A DNA stretch of 53,327 bases from positions 1 to 53,327 of the forward strand of contig CADCIO010000015.1 in the NCBI GenBank assembly GCA_902801475.1. The letters run 5' to 3'. The stretch's first letter is position 1; every line of letters begins with the position of its first letter. The translations under genes were made by a program, and so were the position numbers. Source of the DNA: an uncultured Bacteroidales bacterium. Lineage in GTDB: Bacteria; Bacteroidota; Bacteroidia; Bacteroidales; Bacteroidaceae. Positions 7,183 to 15,623 of this stretch are shown here, piece after piece. The notes under the pieces are model-generated. The model saw nothing but the letters and a program-made list of their open reading frames with translations. It made no database searches and was not told the DNA's origin.

Positions 7183-10100
7183 TCATTGATCTTTACCAAA
7201 AAATAGTATTGAATAGAGGACAGGAATGAATATGAGCACGATGACAGTACCTGCCAGCAGACCGCCTATGATAGTAGAGGCCATAGAGGAGAACATGTCA
7301 TCGAAAAGTAGGGGTATCATACCAAACACGGTGGTCAGTGAAGTCAGCATAACAGGACGCATACGCGACTTTGAAGCTTCAATAATGGCCTGTGTGTGGT
7401 CTTGTCTGGATGTGAGCTGCAATTTGATTTCATCGACAAGTACAATGCCGTTTTTGAGCATCATACCTACGAGTCCGAGTGTGCCTACGATTGCCACAAA
7501 GTTAAAACTTCCACCTGTGAGCAGTGTTACAGGAATAATACCCACAAAAACAAAGAGGGTGCTGGCAAGCAGTAAAAGCGACGTGCGGAAACGGCGGGTG
7601 ATGGCAACGAGAATGCAAATCATGAGCATCACAACGAGTGGATAATTGGAAAAAAGATTCTTAATGGAATGGATGGTGGCAAACTTTTCACCTCCCCAAC
7701 GAATGGAATAGCCTTCGGGCAAATCCCATTTTTCAACGATGTTTGCTAATGTAGCACGGGCATCTTCTGTAAGAAGACCCTGAGCCGGAACACCCATAAT
7801 GCTGTGAATGCGTTCACCGTTATAATGAGGAACAACGGGATTCTCCCACTGCACACTGACTGCATCTCCTATTTCACTTAGTTGGGTTGAATGAGACAGA
7901 TGCAGTGACGGTATGGCTGTCAACAGATTAGTCAGGCTCGGCTTTCCTTGGGGCATCTGCAGTTGGGGAAGAAGAGTCGTCACAGTGGTATTATTGAGGT
8001 CGGAAAGGGAACTTCCCTGTTGGTCTGTTGTTGTTACGTAGATATTGTGACAGGTGCTACCTTCATAATAACTTCCCATAGGCATTCCTTCAGTAGAAGA
8101 AAGCAGTGACATGGCAACCTCTGCACGAGATACTCCCTGTTTGCGAGCACGCTGCTGGTCGAAGTTGGCAACGAGCGTCGGGACACGGGGTTCCCAGTCA
8201 GTGGTAACAGGATCAATGATGCCCAGCTGGCGCGCGATAGTCATGGCGGAGTCTGCATATTGGTGAAGTATGGCAGGATCTGGTCCACAGAAGTTTAGTT
8301 CGATGGGGTATTGCATGAACATAAGATTGTAGCGCTTGAAAACAAGATAGGCATCAGGGTATTTAGCTGAGAAATAACGCTGCAAAGAATCTATGTGGTT
8401 TTCGATTGCCCGTGCCGATGTGAAATCTATGATCAATTCACCATAGGACAAGGAGGGTAGGGGTATAGGACGTACCAAGTTGTAACGACCGGGAGCATCG
8501 CCTATGGAAGTAGTGACGTGCGTTACATCAGGCATGGCAAGAAGTTCACGTCTGATACTGTCAAGGTCTGCTTTCACACGTGTGGTATTATTCCCCTCGG
8601 GCAACTTGTATTCCATATAGAGCTGGTCGTACTCCATATTCGGGAATAACTCACGCGGCATTAATGGGAAGGAGAGTCCAGTCAGCACCAAAAGCAGGAC
8701 CATGATACCGACAGTAATCCACCGGTGAGCCAATGCATGACGTAATGTTGTAGTAAGCCACTGGTGAGGACGGCTGGAATAGAGCGGAGTGGCAGGAACA
8801 TCAACAGATGGAGAGACCTGCTGTGGATAGAGCCATTTGGCACTCATGATGGGCACAAGTACCAATGCCAGTACCCAAGAGAGCAGAAGCGAAACGGACA
8901 AGACAATGAACATGTCGCGCACGTAAATTCCTGTTACATCAGGACTGAGATGGATGGGCAAAAAGGCTAAGATGGCAATGAGCGTAGCACCTAGCAATGG
9001 CAGTGCCGTCTGTCGTCCTATGGCGGTCAGTGCCTCGTGTCGTGGCAGATTCTTCTGTCGCCCCACGAGTATTCCATCTACTATGACAACTGCATTGTCC
9101 AAAAGCATACCCATAGCCAAGATGAATGAGCCCAGGGATACGCGTTGTAATGTGCCGCCAGTCTGGTCGAGAATAAACACGGAACCGAGCACGGTCACCA
9201 ATATTGTTGCACCTAGAATAATACCCGAACGGAAATTCATGGTAATCATGATGAGTAGAATGACAAGAAGCACTGATTCAATGAGATTGATCATGAATGT
9301 GCTCATTGCGTTCTTTACACGATCGCTTTGGAAGAACACTTTTTCATACTCTATACTTGTAGGAAGACGCGACGCTTTTATCTCTGCCATCTTCTCTTCT
9401 ACAAGTGCACCCACTTTGACGATATCAGTACCAGGTTGGGGTGATATGAGCAGGCCAAGAGCCTGGTAGCCATCATATAGCATTTCCGCGCGCAATGGGC
9501 GTTCAGGTTCCATTGTAACTTCAGCTATATCGCCTAGTCGGAACTCTTCGCCACTATGACCCCGTAGAATCAGTGAACGAATGTCGTCCACAGAGCGGTA
9601 GCGGTCGTCAACCCCCACACGTATGCGGTGGTCTCCACTGAGAAAATATCCGGCATAGATAGTTGCATCCTGTCCACTGAGCGTTGCCATCACCTCAGCT
9701 GGCGTGATGTTCATGTTGGCAAGACGATCTTGGTGTAGGGCAATAGTGATACGCTGTTCCTGCGTTCCATATATTTTGACGTTTTCTACATCATCCAATT
9801 TCTGTAGTTCACGACGTATCATTTCTGCAAAGGCTTGCAAACGCTCGAGCTGTACTCCATCGCCCTTCAAGGCGTAAAACAGTCCCGACACATGACCGAA
9901 GTCGTCTCGCACCGAGATGTAAGCATTGGCCGGCAGAGAAACAGCAGCCAGATGGTTTCGCATCTGCATCCAATTAACCGTCAGTTCTTCAGATGGAACC
10001 GTGACGTCCTGTGTTACCATGATTAAACACATGTCAGCATAGCTGTAACTCTGTGTATAGAGGATGTTGTTGGTCTTTTTAATGGCATTCTCTAAAGGTG

Positions 10101-10299
10101 TTGTCAGTTCCAGCTCTACCTGATGGGCGGAAGCACCAGGATAGATGCCGACAACCACAGCCTGACGAACCACAATCTCGGGATCCTCCAACTTTGGCAT
10201 GCGGAAATAAGCAACTACACCTCCAAGTGTCAGGATAATGACAAACAAGAGAACTAGGCGCTGGTTGGACAATCCCCATGTAGAAAGGTCAATCTTCAT
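7183..10299 (-). CDS. RND-family efflux permease (AcrB/HAE-like)
   Basis: At 1038 residues it has the normal length of a proton-driven RND inner-membrane transporter. It opens with the N-terminal TM1 (VLLFVIILTLGGVVAYFRMP) followed by the DPEI motif typical of the family, and has two large periplasmic repeats and two blocks of transmembrane helices. TM4 contains GMLLDNAVVIVDG with Asp401-Asn402 where AcrB has Asp407-Asp408; the D-N form is common in Bacteroidota homologues (recalled). It pumps substrates through the partner adaptor and outer-membrane channel encoded upstream. It is the last gene of the minus-strand operon. Specificity cannot be inferred, but the hydrolase and acyl-ligase neighbours hint at an acylated or lipophilic compound. 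Confidence 0.92.
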   Translation of the reverse strand: MKIDLSTWGLSNQRLVLLFVIILTLGGVVAYFRMPKLEDPEIVVRQAVVVGIYPGASAHQVELELTTPLENAIKKTNNILYTQSYSYADMCLIMVTQDVTVPSEELTVNWMQMRNHLAAVSLPANAYISVRDDFGHVSGLFYALKGDGVQLERLQAFAEMIRRELQKLDDVENVKIYGTQEQRITIALHQDRLANMNITPAEVMATLSGQDATIYAGYFLSGDHRIRVGVDDRYRSVDDIRSLILRGHSGEEFRLGDIAEVTMEPERPLRAEMLYDGYQALGLLISPQPGTDIVKVGALVEEKMAEIKASRLPTSIEYEKVFFQSDRVKNAMSTFMINLIESVLLVILLIMITMNFRSGIILGATILVTVLGSVFILDQTGGTLQRVSLGSFILAMGMLLDNAVVIVDGILVGRQKNLPRHEALTAIGRQTALPLLGATLIAILAFLPIHLSPDVTGIYVRDMFIVLSVSLLLSWVLALVLVPIMSAKWLYPQQVSPSVDVPATPLYSSRPHQWLTTTLRHALAHRWITVGIMVLLLVLTGLSFPLMPRELFPNMEYDQLYMEYKLPEGNNTTRVKADLDSIRRELLAMPDVTHVTTSIGDAPGRYNLVRPIPLPSLSYGELIIDFTSARAIENHIDSLQRYFSAKYPDAYLVFKRYNLMFMQYPIELNFCGPDPAILHQYADSAMTIARQLGIIDPVTTDWEPRVPTLVANFDQQRARKQGVSRAEVAMSLLSSTEGMPMGSYYEGSTCHNIYVTTTDQQGSSLSDLNNTTVTTLLPQLQMPQGKPSLTNLLTAIPSLHLSHSTQLSEIGDAVSVQWENPVVPHYNGERIHSIMGVPAQGLLTEDARATLANIVEKWDLPEGYSIRWGGEKFATIHSIKNLFSNYPLVVMLMICILVAITRRFRTSLLLLASTLFVFVGIIPVTLLTGGSFNFVAIVGTLGLVGMMLKNGIVLVDEIKLQLTSRQDHTQAIIEASKSRMRPVMLTSLTTVFGMIPLLFDDMFSSMASTIIGGLLAGTVIVLIFIPVLYSILFFGKDQ

Positions 10300-10363
10300 A
10301 TATTATACCTGTTGGTTGAAATAAATTTGTGAAATTTCTCACATTATTATATATAATGAGAGA

Positions 10364-11443
10364 CTATAATATTTTGCCGTAATTCTCTTCCGACGATTCT
10401 TTCAATGGTTTCACCTGCTGACCATCGGTCAGTTTACCGACGCCAGAACTTACGACCAACTGACCCATGCGTAATCCGTCGATAATGACAACTTGACCAT
10501 CACCTCGGATACCATCCGCTACAACAGCTGTTCGACGGACGATGCCGGTTTTCTTATTGTAAACATAAACATAAGACTGCCCACCATTGTTGAATAAAGC
10601 ACCGGCTGGTATGAGGATCCTGTTGTCAATGCTATCACTGGAATGCATGATATTAACCATTGCACTCATGCCGGGTGTCACTTCACGGGTGTTGTCGGGC
10701 AAACGCAAGCGCATCTGAAACCGGTTGTTTCCATTAGCTCGCTGGGCTACGCTTGCCAGCGTAAGGGGAAAAGTGCGCCCAGGCAGGCCGGCAAAAGTGG
10801 CAGTATAGGAGGCTGAAGCATCTTTACGCTGATATTCCGATTCAGGCACATTGATGACAACTTCTGCGTTTCCCGAAGTGAAAAGTCCTATCACGGCAAG
10901 TCCTGGACCGACAGACTCACCAGCAGTGCGAAATACTCTGTCCACATAGCCATCATAAGGAGCATAAAGTTGACAATCATTTAATTGGTCACGGTGGTTC
11001 TTCAACTTGGCACTGATGCGTTCCAGTCCAGAACGAGCTTTGTCATAGTTGTTGTCCGACACAGCATCGTCTTCGTGCATGGCAATTACACGTTCACATT
11101 CAGCTTTTATTTGTCGGTATTCCGATTCGGTTGCAGAAAGCTGGGTGGCATAGTCACGGCTATCTATACGTGCCAAAATCTGCCCTTTTTTTACATGGTC
11201 CCCTTCACGAACATATATTTTCTCAATGATGCCCAGCACCTTGAATGCCAATTCCGCGTCCTCTTTGGCCTCTGTTACACCAGGATATTGTGTCTGGCGA
11301 TGAGCATCAATGCTTGTTGCCTCCACTATATCTACGAGCATGGTTTCCATCTTTTGTGCCTTATTTTTACAGCCCGACAATGTGACAAGTACCAATAGGC
11401 ACAACCCCAATGATTTATATTTGTTGTACATAACTATCTTCAA
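10364..11443 (-). CDS. RND efflux periplasmic adaptor (membrane fusion protein), lipoprotein
   Basis: A 359-residue adaptor. The signal ends LVTLSGC (Cys25), so it is lipid-anchored like AcrA. The body shows the adaptor order: a lipoyl half-motif (GIIEKIYVREGDHVKKGQIL), a short coiled-coil hairpin around residues 95-150, the second lipoyl half (LYAPYDGYVDRVFRTAGESV) and beta-barrel domains with a PGMSAMVNI stretch. It links the RND pump to the TolC-like channel. It lies 4 bp downstream of the channel gene and 64 bp upstream of the pump gene; that 64-bp gap holds only A+T-rich imperfect dyads. Confidence 0.9.
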   Translation of the reverse strand: MKIVMYNKYKSLGLCLLVLVTLSGCKNKAQKMETMLVDIVEATSIDAHRQTQYPGVTEAKEDAELAFKVLGIIEKIYVREGDHVKKGQILARIDSRDYATQLSATESEYRQIKAECERVIAMHEDDAVSDNNYDKARSGLERISAKLKNHRDQLNDCQLYAPYDGYVDRVFRTAGESVGPGLAVIGLFTSGNAEVVINVPESEYQRKDASASYTATFAGLPGRTFPLTLASVAQRANGNNRFQMRLRLPDNTREVTPGMSAMVNIMHSSDSIDNRILIPAGALFNNGGQSYVYVYNKKTGIVRRTAVVADGIRGDGQVVIIDGLRMGQLVVSSGVGKLTDGQQVKPLKESSEENYGKIL

Positions 11444-11447
11444 ATGA

Positions 11448-12884
11448 TTAATATAGATTCAGTTTGCCTGCGGCCTGTTGCCACTTCACAAACTTGATAC
11501 GTTGCTGATATTTTGCTTCAACCCAATCGGCATAGGCTTGTTGCCAGAGCACTTGGGCTGTAAGCAGATCGGAGAGTGTTTCATAACCGACACTATAGGC
11601 CTTGCGACTCATACGCAGGTTTTCGGCACACTGTTCCATGCTGCGGTGGCGCATGGTGAGTTCCAGGGATGCCTCTTCCACTTCGTTGGCCTTTTGCTGT
11701 AGATCAAGATTCATTTTCTCGTTCAGACTCTCCTGCTGCAAACGTTGACTGGCCAAATCTTCCTTTGCTGCTAAAACTTTATGTCGTGTTTCTCCTGCAT
11801 GGAAAATAGGAACTTTTAGCATAACACATGCATTGAATGTAAGGTGATGGTTGAGTAACTTTTCGCCAATCACATGGATTCCGTCAGCCATTGTGGCACC
11901 CGCCGTCAGACCCAATTGTGGCAACATGGCAGAATGTTCTAGCTTTACCTTCTGTTCGGCCAAACGGGTTTGCATGTCCAAAAGTTGTGCCTCCGTGCGT
12001 CTGTCAACGGTCACACTGTGGTCAACGAAAAATGCCACATCCTCGTTTTCGTCGTTTACAATGTCAATAGGCGAATCAAGCGGCAAACCAACTGCTTGAC
12101 ACAGGTTCATTCGCGCCAAACGTATGCTGTTACTTGCCTGTGTCACTTTCAGTTCTGCCTCGCTTTTCTTCACCTGTACTTTCATCACTTCGTTGTTACT
12201 AACCATACCATTACGCTTGGCACTGGCAACATCATTGGTGAGTTTGATGAGCAATGAGTCGTATGCCAAAGCAACAGTTTTCAGCTCCTTGGCTTTTGAC
12301 AAAAGCATGTAAGCCTCATGGACTGACACGATAGCTTGCTCGCGAGAGAGTTCCTCCCCCAGTGCAGCCATCTGTGCTCCCAGTTTGCCCATCTTATAGC
12401 CAGCTGTAATTTTGCCACCCATATAGATTGGCTGGGTCAGGTTCAGGTTGGCAAACCACACATTGCCGATCTTGTAATTAATGGTGGGATTGAAAGGTGC
12501 CAGCCTATTGGTTATTCTATTTGAAATGATTCGCTGCCAGTAAGGTGTAATCAGTTGGGGAAGGCGGTTGTGCAATTGCTCCCCTATGGTCTGCCCTATA
12601 GGTGAAGCAATATCTATGGACAGGTGATCATTCATGGTACTGTAATAATCACCTGCCATAGCGTTGATATCAGGAAAGAAGTTTGCCTTCAAGGCCTTAC
12701 GCTCATTTTCATATTTTAATTGTGTGTGATGAGCTGCATCAATATCTTTATTTGACCGCAGGGCCATTGCCAGACAGTCGTGGAGCGTAAGGGTTTGCTG
12801 TGCCGACAGCTGCAAAGAGCTGCCGGCAAAAAGAAAAAGAAAGATTAGGGTGGGGGATCTTTTTATTTGGAATGTTCCCGACAT
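11448..12884 (-). CDS. TolC-family outer membrane efflux channel
   Basis: A 478-residue outer-membrane factor with a cleavable signal (LFLFAGSSLQLSAQ). It opens with LTLHDCLAMALRSNKDIDAA, the usual start of an OEP domain, and contains two long helical repeats; the second half has YSVGYETLSDLLTAQVLWQQAYADWVEAK (positions read in short pieces), the typical exit of OEP repeat 2. No lipobox is seen, unlike many TolC homologues. It forms the outer-membrane duct of the tripartite pump. The start is 4 bp after the hydrolase gene, indicating tight co-transcription. Confidence 0.88.
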   Translation of the reverse strand: MSGTFQIKRSPTLIFLFLFAGSSLQLSAQQTLTLHDCLAMALRSNKDIDAAHHTQLKYENERKALKANFFPDINAMAGDYYSTMNDHLSIDIASPIGQTIGEQLHNRLPQLITPYWQRIISNRITNRLAPFNPTINYKIGNVWFANLNLTQPIYMGGKITAGYKMGKLGAQMAALGEELSREQAIVSVHEAYMLLSKAKELKTVALAYDSLLIKLTNDVASAKRNGMVSNNEVMKVQVKKSEAELKVTQASNSIRLARMNLCQAVGLPLDSPIDIVNDENEDVAFFVDHSVTVDRRTEAQLLDMQTRLAEQKVKLEHSAMLPQLGLTAGATMADGIHVIGEKLLNHHLTFNACVMLKVPIFHAGETRHKVLAAKEDLASQRLQQESLNEKMNLDLQQKANEVEEASLELTMRHRSMEQCAENLRMSRKAYSVGYETLSDLLTAQVLWQQAYADWVEAKYQQRIKFVKWQQAAGKLNLY

Positions 12885-12888
12885 AAAA

Positions 12889-14298
12889 TTATAATTTCTT
12901 TAGAAGAACTTTTACGTGATTTGCCCAGGCGATTTGTCCAGTCAGGTGGTTGGCCAAATAGCCGGCTTCTGCCAATGTGACGGGAGCTCCGGCACGGCGG
13001 AATTTCTCGTAAGTGTCGTAAGCATTGGCTTGTACTGGAATGACATTGTCACGTGGAGCGGTATAAATCTCTACGGGCACTAGGGGAATCCAGTCATCAA
13101 CGCGCTCCTCTTCAAGGCATTTTAATAGAGCAGTGCGGATGTGGGAGTTGGGGTCAGCAAATTCGGCACTCATAATCTTACTGAACTGCATCCAAGGAAA
13201 ACCCAAACAGGTTTCGTAAGCGGTCTTTTCCTTGGGCTCTGGATATTTGATATCGGTCAGTTCTGAATCGCCCAACAATATTTGGCCTATATTGCTCATA
13301 TTGTTGGTGTCAAAAGCCTGTGGAATACCGCTTTTCAAATATTCATCGGAGAAGTACTTTGTCAGCTGTATGTCTTTCATGATGTCAGCGTGACCTTCCT
13401 GCTGTCCCTTGATGACCATCGAAAGAACTGCCGATAAACTTAGGCTATCGGTTTCAAGCCAGTGGTTGAAAGTACCTATAGGGGTATAAGGACCGGCACC
13501 ACAATATAGACCTTTCAAGTTTACTTGTTTATTGGCTTTTTGTCCGTGTTCGGTTTCTTGTATGTGGCGTCCTACGGCCATTGCGTTGCCACCACCTTGC
13601 GAGTAACCTGCGACGTAGGTACCGTATCCCTTTTTCAACTGAATACCCTGTTGCTGCATGTATTTCAGGGCAGCCAGTTCCATGTCAACACACTGGCGAG
13701 CAATGAGTTTCTGGCAGAGATAGGTCTGTGGCTTGCCTTGGGTGACGCCGAATCCGATATAGTCAGGGTCGAGTATGGCAAAGCTGTAGGCTGCCATCTC
13801 TTTGAACATGGCGTTACTTACACCGTTTCCTGTCATGTCGATGTTGGTGGCATGACAGGAGAGAAGAATATCTTCGATCATCACATACTCACCTGATACC
13901 ATAGGTAGAGTAAGCTTGCCAGAGATGGTGATGGGATTCCCCTTGCCATCGATACTTTGGTAGTTGAGTGTTACCACCTTGTAAGTTACGTTGCGGTGGT
14001 ATGACCCATTGGATCCACTGTAGCGATCGCTTAAATCTTGGGCAGCAATCAACAAATCCTTCTTGTTGATCTCCTGTGTTTCCAAGTCTTCTGGCAAAGC
14101 ATTGTTTTCATCTGCAGAATAGGCCATGTCCATCATTTCGTCAACGCTTAGTGTCTCTTCGGCGCTGACTACAAATGATACGTCTGTTTGGGACTCCTGA
14201 GTGTTTGCATTGTCACCATCACTGCTACATGACACAATGGTAACTGATAAGAGTCCTGCGCATAGTAGGCTTATCCATTGATCACGATAGGTATTCAT
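12889..14298 (-). CDS. Alpha/beta-hydrolase lipoprotein with intact GxSxG
   Basis: A 469-residue lipoprotein (VTIVSC, Cys24, then SSDGD). The nucleophile elbow is VAGYSQGGGNA with Ser233. A probable acid lies in YTAPRDNVIPVQA and a His in YLANHLTGQIAWANHV. The layout resembles secreted lipase/esterase-like hydrolases with a lid insertion. It belongs to the same broad family as the two degenerate paralogues at 3900-6926, sharing the SGxxTxP, I(L/E)PD and GYG/GYT-elbow landmarks. Here it sits between a Cys-rich lipoprotein and the efflux channel, so it may process the compound handled by the pump (inference). Confidence 0.75.
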   Translation of the reverse strand: MNTYRDQWISLLCAGLLSVTIVSCSSDGDNANTQESQTDVSFVVSAEETLSVDEMMDMAYSADENNALPEDLETQEINKKDLLIAAQDLSDRYSGSNGSYHRNVTYKVVTLNYQSIDGKGNPITISGKLTLPMVSGEYVMIEDILLSCHATNIDMTGNGVSNAMFKEMAAYSFAILDPDYIGFGVTQGKPQTYLCQKLIARQCVDMELAALKYMQQQGIQLKKGYGTYVAGYSQGGGNAMAVGRHIQETEHGQKANKQVNLKGLYCGAGPYTPIGTFNHWLETDSLSLSAVLSMVIKGQQEGHADIMKDIQLTKYFSDEYLKSGIPQAFDTNNMSNIGQILLGDSELTDIKYPEPKEKTAYETCLGFPWMQFSKIMSAEFADPNSHIRTALLKCLEEERVDDWIPLVPVEIYTAPRDNVIPVQANAYDTYEKFRRAGAPVTLAEAGYLANHLTGQIAWANHVKVLLKKL

Positions 14299-14345
14299 AA
14301 GATTTTCTTTTTAATGGGGTTAATATCTTTGTTTTGATACCATGT

Positions 14346-15596
14346 TTATCCTAATGCGCCAGAAGTGATCATCTTCAAAATGTCTTCGAGTGAGAAGCCG
14401 AGATTGGAAAGCATGGTTGTGAGTTCGACAGGCTCATCACCGAACAGTGGAGAGTTAATGACTAATGCTACGGAATACTTTTTGCTTTCCTCTTGGAAGA
14501 CTGGCATGAGTTCTACAGAGCCCATGTTGTTTCCGGCAATCATTATGTCAATCTTACTGTTTTCGTTGAATTTGTTGACAACTTTGTTGCATATATCCTC
14601 GCTGGTGCCATACTTGAAGATACCCATCAAGAGTGGGGCCTGACCGAGGAAGATATTTACATTATTTATATGTCCTTTGATACTGATATTGCCGTTCATG
14701 ACAGAAACATCATAGTCGGTGGCAAAGATCACATCATGCTTTATCATATTGATTAAAGACATGTTGTCGGTCAATGTGGAAGTCATAACAGCCAGAGGAT
14801 CCGTTTCTCCGTCCTTCTGGATGGTCAAAGAAATGTTGCGGGCATGAGCGTCTTTGCGATCGTATGCCAGCGTGATAATAATATTTTTGATTGTAATGAC
14901 ACCCGTGTGTTCGATGGTCTTTGCTGGCAAAAGAGGCAACACTCTCTGTTCGTTGATATTGTTTATGGCCTCGATGCTGAGTATTACTGTGCCGTCTTTC
15001 TCGATAACCAGTTTACGGGTAATGCCACCATCATCACTTCTCTTGTTTACAATGTTGGACACCTTCACGTTGTAGGTGCCGTTGTCGGTAGTATAACTGC
15101 AGGTGAACGTTCCTTTTTTGGCGTCTAAGTTGAAGAATTTCCCTTCCTCAAAGCCATAGCTGTCGACATCGGTGAAAGTCCAGGTAAGTTTCAACATTTT
15201 CATCACGTCTTCAAAGGCATAAGTGGGCAAATGGAACTCTGAGTTGCCGAAGTGGGCGGTGATCTGGTTGAGCAGTTCCTTGAGGGACTTGGTGAATTTC
15301 TTGTGGCCACACTCCTCATTCTCTTTGCCGTCACCAGTGCATTCGTCGCAGCCGCAATCGCACTTACCATCATCGTTCAAGGCACGTGTCAGCGGTGCTA
15401 GATCGTCCAAATTAATGGCAGACAATTCCTGATCAAGCTGGTTGGATGCATCGTTGAACTGTTGCATCAAACTTCCTGTTGTCTCTGGTTGAACAGGAGC
15501 TGTTGCCTGTTCATCGTCACTGCTGCATGAAATCACAAAAAGTGAACTAGCTGTGATAACACCTGCAAGTAGCAGGGAAAAACTTTTTTGTCTCAT
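14346..15596 (-). CDS. Lipoprotein of unknown function with a Cys-rich N-terminal patch
   Basis: A 416-residue lipoprotein (LFVISC, Cys24; SSDDE follows, a good surface-export signal). Residues 79-98 form an unusual patch, KCDCGCDEC...ECGHK, with Cys79, 81, 83, 86 and 96 and His98, which could bind metal or form disulfides. The remaining 300 residues are beta-rich, with repeated short strands, and recall the lipid-binding or transport-associated lipoprotein folds of Bacteroidota. I do not recognise the family. It follows the acyl-ligase gene by 27 bp and precedes the hydrolase gene by 47 bp. Confidence 0.65.
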   Translation of the reverse strand: MRQKSFSLLLAGVITASSLFVISCSSDDEQATAPVQPETTGSLMQQFNDASNQLDQELSAINLDDLAPLTRALNDDGKCDCGCDECTGDGKENEECGHKKFTKSLKELLNQITAHFGNSEFHLPTYAFEDVMKMLKLTWTFTDVDSYGFEEGKFFNLDAKKGTFTCSYTTDNGTYNVKVSNIVNKRSDDGGITRKLVIEKDGTVILSIEAINNINEQRVLPLLPAKTIEHTGVITIKNIIITLAYDRKDAHARNISLTIQKDGETDPLAVMTSTLTDNMSLINMIKHDVIFATDYDVSVMNGNISIKGHINNVNIFLGQAPLLMGIFKYGTSEDICNKVVNKFNENSKIDIMIAGNNMGSVELMPVFQEESKKYSVALVINSPLFGDEPVELTTMLSNLGFSLEDILKMITSGALG

Positions 15597-15623
15597 AACG
15601 AACTTGTATTAAAGTGTTAAGGT

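Noticed and set aside
10300..10363. Hairpin in the gap between the adaptor and pump genes
   Set aside because: The A+T-rich dyads are imperfect and without a T run; they are probably composition effects.
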